Origin: Planctomycetota bacterium
GTDB lineage: Bacteria; Planctomycetota; Phycisphaerae; FEN-1346
Length of the DNA stretch: 5,235 nt
Direction: 5' to 3'
Assembly (NCBI GenBank): GCA_026386995.1
Contig: JAPLMO010000224.1
Span: forward strand, 1 to 5,235
The notes beneath the pieces are model-generated. The model ran no database searches, was not told the DNA's origin, and saw only the letters and a program-made list of their open reading frames with translations. The position numbers were made by a program, and so were the translations under genes. Positions 1-5,235 of the stretch are shown piece after piece. Each line of letters opens with the position of its first letter. The stretch's first letter is position 1.

Positions 1-141
1 CGGCCGCGCGATCCGCGCGTAATCGCCCGCCGCGAGGCCCGAGAAGCCGCGCGTCTTGCCGCGGCCCAGGCCCGCACGGCGCCTCCCCCGCCTCCCGTTT
101 CGCCGCCTTCAGGCAGCCAGGGAGGGTCCGACCATGCGTAA
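1..141 (+). CDS. C-terminal end of an upstream gene (partial, product unknown)
   Basis: Frame 1 is open from the first base to TAA at 139-141, giving 46 residues of a gene that begins outside the window. The visible tail starts RPRDPRVIARREAREAARLA, an Arg/Glu/Ala-rich stretch likely to be helical. It continues into a proline run (TAPPPPPVSPPSG) and ends GSQGGSDHA. This charged helix plus flexible Pro/Gly tail fits a soluble C-terminal end, but nothing identifies the family. Its stop overlaps the start of the next gene by 8 bases (ATGCGTAA, 134-141), which is typical of co-transcribed, translationally coupled genes. An open stretch of 46 codons is not strong evidence alone at this GC content, and about 13 of the 46 codons end in A or T. 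The other forward frames read as less protein-like, and frame 2 has a TAA at 20-22. The real gene is therefore likely but unproven. Confidence 0.55.
   Translation, partial: RPRDPRVIARREAREAARLAAAQARTAPPPPPVSPPSGSQGGSDHA
119..126 (+). promoter_or_regulatory. Shine-Dalgarno site of the large exported protein gene
   Basis: AGGGAGGG contains a GGAGG core (121-125) and lies 7 bases before ATG 134, an ideal spacing. It decides the start: the same frame is open upstream back to TAA 20-22, but has no ATG there and only a weak TTG at 56. The ATG is also followed at once by a good signal peptide. The site lies inside the end of the upstream reading frame, consistent with coupled translation. Confidence 0.8.
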
Positions 142-217
142 ACCCTTCACTATCTCACCCGTGCTGTACCTGCTGACCGTGACGGTTGCGGCCTTGGCCA
201 CGGCATCCGCTTGGGCC
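134..217 (+). other. N-terminal Sec signal peptide coding segment
   Basis: Residues 1-28 have a short basic N-region (MRK), a hydrophobic core (VLYLLTVTVAALATA) and a small-residue end, ASAWA, before VDPP. Ala 26 and Ala 28 fit the -3/-1 rule for signal peptidase I, so cleavage is most likely after residue 28. There is no Cys after the core, so it is not a lipoprotein signal, and no twin arginine. It indicates that the following roughly 1,000 residues are exported. Confidence 0.85.
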
Positions 218-3200
218 GTGGACCCACCGGCGGGCGTTTCAAATCCGCAATCCGCAATCCTCAAACCGCAATCCGAGGAGAAGGTCCGCGAACTCTTCGT
301 CCCCTTCGAGGACCTCAGCGTCCTCCTGGAAGGCAAGGCCCAGCGCGTCCTTCTTACGCGCGAGCAGTACCGCGACCTCCAGGCCCGCGCCAAGAAGACC
401 GCCGAGGGCCGTCCGCCCCACGGCGTCCTTCTCGCCTCCGCCGACTACGCCGCCCGCATCGAAAACGAACGCGCGGTCTTTACGGCCACGCTCGCCGTGA
501 GCGTCTTGGAAGACGGCTTGCACGCCGTCGGCCTCGACATCGCCGGCGTCGGCCTCCGCGCCGCCGCGCTCGACGGCAAGGGCGCCCCCATCGGGGTGTT
601 CGACGAGGCGGCCGGCATCACGCGGATCGACCTGGCGCCCCCCAAGGGCGACGCGTCGATCGTCCTGTCCCTCAACAGCCGCCTCAAGCGGCAGGACCGC
701 GTCGTTGTGGCCCGCAGCGTCCTGGTGGACGAGATCACCTCCGGCTACGAGCGGCTGCACGCCACGGTGTCGCTGGCGATCCTGCACCAGCCGACCGACA
801 AGTTCCGCTTCGCGCTGCCCGACGGTTTCGAGGCGACGACCGTTGAGTCGCCCCTCCTCGCCCGCTGGGGCGTGACGGCCGAGGGCGGCCGCCGCATCAT
901 CGACGTGCAACTGCGCGAAGAGACCGCCGAGAAGGTGGTCCTTGCCATTTCGGCCGTCAGGCCGGCCCCGAATCTGGAGGCATGGAGTTTTCCGCGGCTT
1001 GAACCTCTTGATGTCGCCGGGCAGGCGGCGGTCGTCGGCCTCTTGCTGGAGGACCGCCTGAAGGCCGAGGGCGTCGCCTCCGACGGCCTGGTCCCGATCG
1101 ATACGTCCGTTCTGGCCCAGGCCCTGCCGGCCACGGTCCTGGCGGCCGAGCCGGGCGCCGTGCGGATCCGCCCCGTGGTCGCCTACTACGCGCCGCAGGG
1201 CACGTTCAGCTTGGCCGCGCGGTTCACCAAGCCGCCCGCGAAGGTGCTCGTCACGACGAGCGTCCTGGTGATGCTCGAGGACGGCGGCCAGACGGTCCGC
1301 GGCGGATTTGCGATGATGCCCGAGGCCGAGAAACTGTTCGGCTTCGACTTCTCCGTCCCCGCCGGCTGGGACGTGACAGGCGTGACCGATCAGGATGGCA
1401 AGGCCCTGGCGTTCGAGCGATACGGCGAGGCCGGCCAGGCAGGGCGCGTCCACGTGCGCCTCCCCAGCGGCCTTGTGCCCGGCCAGGAGCGGCGCGTGTA
1501 CTTTACCGCGACGTGCACGCCCAAGGACTGGTTCGGCGAGTGGACTCGCACGGACCTGGAGTTCCCGCAGTTTGCGGTGCAGGGCGCCGCCCGCGACATC
1601 GGCGCCATCGCCGTCGATGCCCGCGACGACATGACCGTGCGGCCGGAGGCGCTTGAGCGCCTCACCCCCCTCGACGAGAACGAGAAGAAGAATTACGGCC
1701 TCGGCGGCGTCGAGGCCGCCCTGGCGTACCGCTACGAGGCCCGGCCGTACCAGGCCCGCCTTGTGGTCGAGCGGAAATCGTCGCGCGCCACCGCCCAGAC
1801 GTACTCGTTCTTCCGCGTGGACCGCGATGCGCTCGTGGCTCACTACGAACTGGCGTTCGACGTGACGGAGGCCCGCACGCGCCGCCTGGCGCTCTTGCTG
1901 CCGAAGGATACGCCGCCCGCCGTTGCGATCCGCGGCCTGGACGACGTGAAACTCAAGGAGTTTACGAGCGACCTCGTGGGCGCGGCCGGCGCCGAGAAGC
2001 GTCGCTGGACCGCCGTGCTGGCCGACGGGCGCATGGGCCTCATCCGCCTGGCCGTCGACTTCGAGACCCGCCTCGTCGCCGCCGAGATCAAGGACCTCGC
2101 GCTGCCGGTGGTCGTGGCCGACGGCGTTACGTACCAGTCGGGCCTCGTCGCGGTCGAGGGCAGCGCCGAACGCGACGTACAAGTCGCGGCCGCGGGCGCG
2201 GCGCGCAAGGTTGACGTCGGCGAACTGGCGGCGGCCGAGTACCAGCCCGGGCGGCGGTTGCTTGGGGCCTACGGGTTCCTGGGCGAACCGCCGGCGGTGA
2301 AGATTTCGGTCGCGCGGCCTCCGGCGTACTTCCTGCCGCCGGCCATCGTGCAGCGGGCGGAGTTGGCCTCGGCCCTGTCGGCCGGCGGACGCATCCAGAC
2401 GGCCGCGCGGTTCCTCCTCAGGACCAAGGCGCTCTTTCTGGAGATTCGCCTGCCCGCCGGCTCGCGCCTGTGGGCGGCCACGCTGGACGGGCGGCCCATC
2501 AAGCCCCAACGCGAGGGAGAAAGCCTCCTCGTGAGTCTACCGGCCGGGGCTGATGATGCGCCCGGCAAGGCGGCCGGCGAAGCCGCTGCCCGCGACCTGA
2601 CGGTGGTCTACGAAGGCTCCATCGCGGAACTTGGCCTCTGGAGCAGTCCGGAGGCGACCGCCCCGCGCCTCTTGCTGCACGGCGGCCGGAAGGAAGAGGC
2701 CGTTGAGGTACCGCTGGCGGACCTGGTGTGGCAGGTCTATCTGCCGACAGGCTATCGCGTCATCCGCTCCGAAGGAAGCGTTGCCACCGACGAAATCAGG
2801 CAGCCGGAACTGGCGGCGGCCTCCCTGGCGGGCGGCCTGTGGTACGCCGGCGGCGGCGTCGACTTCGATGACGGCGCAATCGGCGGCACGCTGGCCCTGT
2901 TGAGCATGAGCGGCTTGCGCGCGATGAAATCGGCCGACCAGTACGACACGACGTGGTCCATGGCCAAGAGTGGCGAGGACGTGTCGGAAAGAAGCAGCGA
3001 AGAAGACCGGGCCGACCTCCGGAGGGCCAGAGTCAGCGGCGCGAAGCCCGTCGCCCCGGCCGACGCCCCGCCATCGACCGATGAGGCAGCGCCCGGCGAG
3101 ACTCCGCCTGCGCCGACGGCCGAGGAGACTCCGTCTGCGCCAGCCCCCGCGGCGGGTGGAAAACCGGTTCGCCCGCCGGCGGCCCAGGCGCCTCCGCCTG

Positions 3201-5235
3201 CGGCAACTCCCGCGCCGCCGAAAGGGCCTGTCGCGGGGAGGCCGCAGACCGCCCCGCCCGCGAAGAAACCGGTCGAGCAGAAGAAGTCCAAGTCCTGGGC
3301 GCTTGAAGGCGTCGCCAGCCTCCGGATCGACCTGGAGCGCACCGGCCGGGCCGTGACGTTCCGCAGCCTTGGCGCCGAGCCGCGACTGGGCCTCGTTGTG
3401 ACCAACGATCGCCGCCTCGATTCGCTGGCGTGGGGCCTGGCGTTGGCGGTGCTGCTCGTCGGAATGGCGATGACCACGCAGCCCGTCGGCCGCAAGATCG
3501 CCTTCATTATCGGCGCGGCCCTGGTGGCTACGCTCGTGCCGGTCATCACGGGGCGGATTGAAGTGGCGCTGGTCACTAACGGGATGTTCTACGCGGCGTG
3601 TCTGTTGATCCCGTATTACCTCGTTGCCGGTGCGGTGAGGTGGCTGGTGAAGAAGGCCTGCGGCACGTCGCTGCCAATCGCGCCGGCGGCCGGCGCGACC
3701 GTCGTGCTGGTGGTGGGCGTGATGCTGGCGATCGGCGCGGCAGCGGCCTTTGCGGCCGAGCCGTCGATGCCGCCGTACGTCATCCAACTTGCGCCGCCTC
3801 CCGATCCGGTCAAGGTGCCAGACGACGCCATCCTCCTGCCGTACGACCCGGCCTCCAAGGGCGGCGTCCAGGCGGCCGACCGGCTGCTGATTCCGTACGA
3901 CCGGTACGTTGAACTCTGGAACCTGGCGTATCCCGACAAGCCCATCGGCGTCAAAGAGCCGCCTGCGCCGTACGCCCCGGCCGGGGCGTCGCTGGCGGCC
4001 GTCCTGAAGGGCGAAGAGTACCTGTTGTTCGAAGGATATATAGACATAGACGTTTACGCCGACGGCTACGTCACCGTGCCGCTGCCCCTGGCGGGCGGCG
4101 TGCTGGCGAAGGCCGACCTCGACGGCAAGCCGGCGCGCCTGGCCGTGGTGCAGGCTGCGCCCATGCCGGTTGCAGCCCCCCAGCAGGGGGGCAAGGTGGC
4201 GAGTCCCCCCGCGTCGTTCGTCGTCATGTACGTCAGCGGCAAGGGGCGGCACAGGCTGGACCTGGCTGTGCGGATGAAACTGGAGAAGCGCGGCGGGTGG
4301 CGCGTGGCCGAGGGACGACTGCCGGCCGCCCCCGCCACGGCCCTGGCGATACGCGTGCCGGAGGCCGGCACAGAGGTACGCCTGGGGGGGGTCGCCGACC
4401 GTAGCGCCTACGAGACGAAGGCGGCCGACGAGATCATCGCCACCGCCGTCGGCGCCGCCGGCGCGATCAGCATCCAGTGGCGCCCGAAGGTGGCCGAGGG
4501 GCAGGTCGACCTGACCCTGACGGCCGATTCCACGGCCGACCTCCAGGTACAGGAAGACCAGTTGCGCCTGCGGTGGACCCTTGCGCTGGAGTTCCGCCGC
4601 GGCGAGCGAGAGTTCTTCTCCGTCGAAGTGCCCGAGGGGTACCTCGTCGAGAAGGTCGAAGGCTCCAACGTGCGAGGCTGGGAGTTGAAGCCGTCGAGCG
4701 CGCGGCAGCAGGTGGAGGTCATGCTCCTGAAGCGGACGCGTGAGAAGGAATCGTTTACGCTGACGCTCTGGCGTCCGAGCCTGCGTCCGGCCGCCGCAGG
4801 TGCGCCGGCAGAGGCGGCCGCCGCAGGCTCGCCGGTGGAGTTCGACGTGCCGGCGGTCGGCGTAGTCGGGGCCATCCGGCACACCGGGCGGCTGACGATT
4901 CACCGCTCGCCGATGCTGGACCTGCGGACGGTTGCCGCCGAGGGCGTCACGCGAGCCGATCTGGCGCTCGAAGCGAAGCGCGGCGGCGCGGCGGCGCCGG
5001 CGGCCGATGAAAGTCCGCTTGGCATCCGGCCCTACCAGGCGTACCAGTTTGTGGCCGTGCCGTTCAAGGTGCGCCTGGCGGCGGCGCCTGTGTCCGGAAA
5101 GGCGACGGCCGTCGCTCAGACGATCCTGCGCGTGGCCGAGCGCGAGCGGAAACTTGAGTCGCGCGTCCAGCTTACGATCGAAGGCCGCCCGCTCTATCGC
5201 GTGCGGATCGTCGTGCCGGCGGACCTTGTCATCGA
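134..5235 (+). CDS. Giant exported membrane-anchored beta-repeat protein, internally duplicated (3' partial, function unknown)
   Basis: The frame runs 1,700 codons from ATG 134 without a stop and leaves the window open (last two bases GA). Order seen: signal peptide (1-28); heptamer-encoded linker (37-48); beta-rich units (54 to about 930); charged stretch; Pro/Ala linker (968-1054); beta segment (1056-1090); four hydrophobic helices (1097-1114, 1122-1139, 1151-1171, 1185-1208); then a second copy of the N-terminal module (1233 onward). A hydrophobic strand ending in Pro, usually followed by a Gly turn, recurs with prolines at 229, 409, 590, 774, 871, 1409, 1500 and 1695. DGK/DGR turns recur at 147, 421, 785 and 1330. 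Only three cysteines are visible (461, 1156, 1176), two of them in or beside the helices. I see no catalytic motif, thioester, nucleotide-binding loop or metal site. Loop charges place both large halves outside the cytoplasm. Inference: an envelope structural, adhesive or sensing protein. If the second copy is complete, it should exceed about 2,200 residues. The gene is secure; the role is not. Confidence 0.93.
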   Translation, partial: MRKPFTISPVLYLLTVTVAALATASAWAVDPPAGVSNPQSAILKPQSEEKVRELFVPFEDLSVLLEGKAQRVLLTREQYRDLQARAKKTAEGRPPHGVLLASADYAARIENERAVFTATLAVSVLEDGLHAVGLDIAGVGLRAAALDGKGAPIGVFDEAAGITRIDLAPPKGDASIVLSLNSRLKRQDRVVVARSVLVDEITSGYERLHATVSLAILHQPTDKFRFALPDGFEATTVESPLLARWGVTAEGGRRIIDVQLREETAEKVVLAISAVRPAPNLEAWSFPRLEPLDVAGQAAVVGLLLEDRLKAEGVASDGLVPIDTSVLAQALPATVLAAEPGAVRIRPVVAYYAPQGTFSLAARFTKPPAKVLVTTSVLVMLEDGGQTVRGGFAMMPEAEKLFGFDFSVPAGWDVTGVTDQDGKALAFERYGEAGQAGRVHVRLPSGLVPGQERRVYFTATCTPKDWFGEWTRTDLEFPQFAVQGAARDIGAIAVDARDDMTVRPEALERLTPLDENEKKNYGLGGVEAALAYRYEARPYQARLVVERKSSRATAQTYSFFRVDRDALVAHYELAFDVTEARTRRLALLLPKDTPPAVAIRGLDDVKLKEFTSDLVGAAGAEKRRWTAVLADGRMGLIRLAVDFETRLVAAEIKDLALPVVVADGVTYQSGLVAVEGSAERDVQVAAAGAARKVDVGELAAAEYQPGRRLLGAYGFLGEPPAVKISVARPPAYFLPPAIVQRAELASALSAGGRIQTAARFLLRTKALFLEIRLPAGSRLWAATLDGRPIKPQREGESLLVSLPAGADDAPGKAAGEAAARDLTVVYEGSIAELGLWSSPEATAPRLLLHGGRKEEAVEVPLADLVWQVYLPTGYRVIRSEGSVATDEIRQPELAAASLAGGLWYAGGGVDFDDGAIGGTLALLSMSGLRAMKSADQYDTTWSMAKSGEDVSERSSEEDRADLRRARVSGAKPVAPADAPPSTDEAAPGETPPAPTAEETPSAPAPAAGGKPVRPPAAQAPPPAATPAPPKGPVAGRPQTAPPAKKPVEQKKSKSWALEGVASLRIDLERTGRAVTFRSLGAEPRLGLVVTNDRRLDSLAWGLALAVLLVGMAMTTQPVGRKIAFIIGAALVATLVPVITGRIEVALVTNGMFYAACLLIPYYLVAGAVRWLVKKACGTSLPIAPAAGATVVLVVGVMLAIGAAAAFAAEPSMPPYVIQLAPPPDPVKVPDDAILLPYDPASKGGVQAADRLLIPYDRYVELWNLAYPDKPIGVKEPPAPYAPAGASLAAVLKGEEYLLFEGYIDIDVYADGYVTVPLPLAGGVLAKADLDGKPARLAVVQAAPMPVAAPQQGGKVASPPASFVVMYVSGKGRHRLDLAVRMKLEKRGGWRVAEGRLPAAPATALAIRVPEAGTEVRLGGVADRSAYETKAADEIIATAVGAAGAISIQWRPKVAEGQVDLTLTADSTADLQVQEDQLRLRWTLALEFRRGEREFFSVEVPEGYLVEKVEGSNVRGWELKPSSARQQVEVMLLKRTREKESFTLTLWRPSLRPAAAGAPAEAAAAGSPVEFDVPAVGVVGAIRHTGRLTIHRSPMLDLRTVAAEGVTRADLALEAKRGGAAAPAADESPLGIRPYQAYQFVAVPFKVRLAAAPVSGKATAVAQTILRVAERERKLESRVQLTIEGRPLYRVRIVVPADLVI
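242..276 (+). repeat. Tandem heptanucleotide repeat, 5 units of AATCCGC, inside the coding sequence
   Basis: Five contiguous 7-base units are seen: AATCCGC, AATCCGC, AATCCTC, AAACCGC, AATCCGA. The tract starts exactly on codon 37 and encodes NPQSAILKPQSE, a heptad-like peptide (NPQSAIL then KPQSE), because three 7-base units equal seven codons. It is markedly less GC-rich than the rest of the gene. It sits between the signal peptide and the first folded domain, where an insertion would be tolerated. Short heptamer arrays (STRR) are known from cyanobacteria, but this unit is different. I infer a dispersed or slippage-generated repeat that invaded a permissive linker. Confidence 0.85.
293..1375 (+). 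repeat. First copy of the duplicated exported module (residues 54-414)
   Basis: Four blocks in order: a start block with LFVPFED (54-60) and RVLLTREQYRDLQARA (71-86); a beta block ending AALDGKGAPI (122-153); a strand-turn block with FRFALPDGF (224-232) and a conserved Trp at 245; and a block from IRP (345) to VPAGW (408-412). The hydrophobic/polar alternation and Gly/Asp turns point to beta-sandwich, immunoglobulin-like folding, though no named domain is recognised. All four blocks recur in the same order in the C-terminal part of this protein, at positions given under the second copy. About 49 residues at 284-332, starting with SFPRLEPLDVAGQ, lie between the third and fourth blocks. They are weakly matched at 473-520 and 1567-1610. 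Confidence 0.75.
1376..2923 (+). other. Central beta-sandwich repeat units (residues 415-930)
   Basis: The unit of the first module carries on here. The proline ending the key strand falls at residues 409 (FDFSVPAGW), 590 (RLALLLPKD), 774 (FLEIRLPAGSRLW) and 871 (LVWQVYLPTGYRV). The first three are spaced 181 and 184 residues apart, after 180 from Pro 229. Each unit seems to run: FPxF-like strand, an acidic spacer, a strand with alternating Arg/aromatic residues, then the Pro-turn strand. An LDGRPI turn (784-789) resembles the LDGK turns of the two main modules. After residue 900 the chain becomes Gly-rich (YAGGGVDFDDG) and then charged (SSEEDRADLRRA), likely the end of folded beta structure. 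I see no ligand or catalytic residues. Confidence 0.6.
3035..3295 (+). other. Pro/Ala-rich flexible linker (residues 968-1054)
   Basis: This stretch is dominated by Pro, Ala, Thr, Glu and Lys, with runs such as PPAPTAEETPSAPAPAAGG and APPPAATPAPP. It ends basic (KKPVEQKKSKS). It should be disordered and probably spans the periplasm or cell-wall layer between the exported beta region and the membrane helices. A short beta-like segment (SLRIDLERTGRAVTFRSLG, residues 1062-1080) follows it just before the first helix. The low complexity fits a spacer, with the coding frame maintained throughout. Confidence 0.75.
3098..3141 (+). repeat. Two-copy 27-base direct repeat within the linker
   Basis: GAGACTCCGCCTGCGCC at 3098-3114 recurs as GAGACTCCGTCTGCGCC at 3125-3141, with one mismatch and a 27-base (9-codon) offset. 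The encoded units are ETPPAP and ETPSAP. An in-frame duplication of this kind is a common way for Pro-rich linkers to lengthen. Confidence 0.65.
3422..3757 (+). other. Four-helix transmembrane segment between the two exported halves (residues 1097-1208)
   Basis: Hydrophobic stretches lie at residues 1097-1114 (SLAWGLALAVLLVGMAMT), 1122-1139 (IAFIIGAALVATLVPVIT), 1151-1171 (MFYAACLLIPYYLVAGAVRWL) and 1185-1208 (core TVVLVVGVMLAIG). With the N-terminal half exported by the signal peptide, loops 1-2 (R1120, K1121) and 3-4 (R1169, K1173, K1174) would be cytoplasmic. That agrees with the positive-inside rule. The loop between helices 2 and 3 is short and nearly neutral. An even helix count returns the C-terminal half to the outside. 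The fourth helix ends GAAAAFAAEP, which resembles a signal-peptidase site. Confidence 0.8.
3830..5233 (+). repeat. Second copy of the duplicated exported module (residues 1233-1700, continues beyond window)
   Basis: Hand alignment without gaps shows four blocks matching the N-terminal module. Residues 1233-1265 match 54-86 (8 of 33 identical; LLIPYDRYVELW against VLLTREQYRDLQ). Residues 1305-1332 match 122-149 (13 of 28 identical, both ending LDGK). Residues 1492-1548 match 221-277 (14 of 57 identical, including the Pro, Gly, Trp and final Arg-Pro). Residues 1631-1696 match 345-410 (12 of 66 identical, IRP to VPA). The offsets are 1179, 1183, 1271 and 1286. The main gain, about 88 residues between the second and third blocks, holds an extra strand-Pro unit (ALAIRVPEAGTEVRL, near 1403-1417). 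A Pro/Gln/Gly loop (1342-1360) interrupts the LDGK block. The window ends inside the fourth block. Confidence 0.75.
4175..4192 (+). repeat. GC-only inverted repeat inside the coding sequence
   Basis: GCCCCCC (4175-4181) and GGGGGGC (4186-4192) are perfect complements around an AGCA loop, so the RNA could form a strong 7-bp hairpin. A further C6 run at 4205-4210 could compete for the G6 tract. It is not a terminator: there is no U-tract and the frame stays open for 1,000 bases beyond. It encodes the low-complexity AAPQQGGK loop of the second module. Confidence 0.6.

Noticed and set aside
211..846. A 211-codon plus-strand frame in another register
   Set aside because: It is made almost entirely of Arg, Pro, Gly and Ala, as expected from out-of-frame reading of GC-rich coding DNA, and overlaps the supported gene throughout.
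239..2509. A 756-codon open frame on the minus strand
   Set aside because: Its codons lie exactly opposite those of the giant gene, so a stop needs TTA, CTA or TCA on the sense strand, which are rare here. It ends at the sense TCA codon at 239-241. The product is Arg/Gly/His-rich with no signal, domain or repeat pattern, while the plus frame has a Shine-Dalgarno, signal peptide and internal homology.
2752..3576. Minus-strand frame of 274 codons rich in Ala, Gly and Ser
   Set aside because: It is a shadow of the Pro/Ala linker and first helices. The Ala/Gly runs are the complement of Pro/Ala codons and no start signal is seen.
3584..3586. Internal ATG as the start of a separate second gene
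   Set aside because: There is no Shine-Dalgarno before it, no stop separates the halves, and it would begin inside the third helix. The continuous frame is better explained as one protein, possibly an ancient fusion.
4175..4192. Rho-independent terminator
   Set aside because: The hairpin has no following T-tract and lies well inside an open reading frame that continues to the end of the window.
2537..4903. A 788-codon open frame on the minus strand
   Set aside because: It lies in the same antisense register as the one before it and is bounded by the single sense CTA codon at 2537-2539. The translation is low-complexity Arg/Gly/His and lies opposite the linker, helices and second module of the real gene.
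134..5235. Alpha-2-macroglobulin-like protein
   Set aside because: Large exported beta-repeat proteins suggest this, but there is no CxEQ-type thioester, no lipobox and no recognisable complement-like domain order in the visible 1,700 residues.

Overview
The window is about 70% GC by eye and is almost entirely filled by one very large plus-strand gene. It starts at ATG 134 and is still open at the last base: 1,700 complete codons with no stop. In-frame landmarks re-read about every 600 bases stayed in one frame. Identification as a bacterial exported envelope protein is secure, but I recognise no named family or enzyme. The high GC, the giant exported beta-rich protein and the AATCCGC heptamer repeat suggest a Planctomycetota-like or similar PVC-group genome. 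That assignment is a weak inference; other high-GC lineages such as Myxococcota are possible.

Layout. Positions 1-141 hold the probable C-terminal end of an upstream gene, whose TAA overlaps the start of the large gene by 8 bases, so the two are probably translationally coupled. A good Shine-Dalgarno (119-126) serves the large gene. Its product begins with a signal peptide (residues 1-28), then a short linker made by a tandem heptanucleotide repeat (242-276). Residues 54 to about 930 are a long run of beta-sandwich-like units that repeat about every 181 residues. They are followed by a charged stretch, a Pro/Ala-rich linker (about 968-1054) and a short beta segment (about 1056-1090). Four predicted transmembrane helices lie at residues 1097-1208. 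After the fourth, the protein restarts the same domain order as its N-terminal half (from residue 1233) and continues past the window.

The main finding is this large internal duplication. Four ungapped blocks of the N-terminal part (residues 54-410) recur in the same order in the C-terminal part (1233-1696). The four-helix hairpin bundle between them would place both halves on the outer side of the cytoplasmic membrane. The fourth helix, with its KK pair and AFA-AEP end, looks like a second signal peptide. A fusion of two tandem paralogous genes is one simple explanation. The function is unknown. The architecture suggests a structural, adhesive or sensing protein anchored at the cytoplasmic membrane and reaching into the periplasm. 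No promoter, terminator, RNA gene, CRISPR array or transposase was found. Long open frames on the minus strand are antisense shadows of the high-GC gene.
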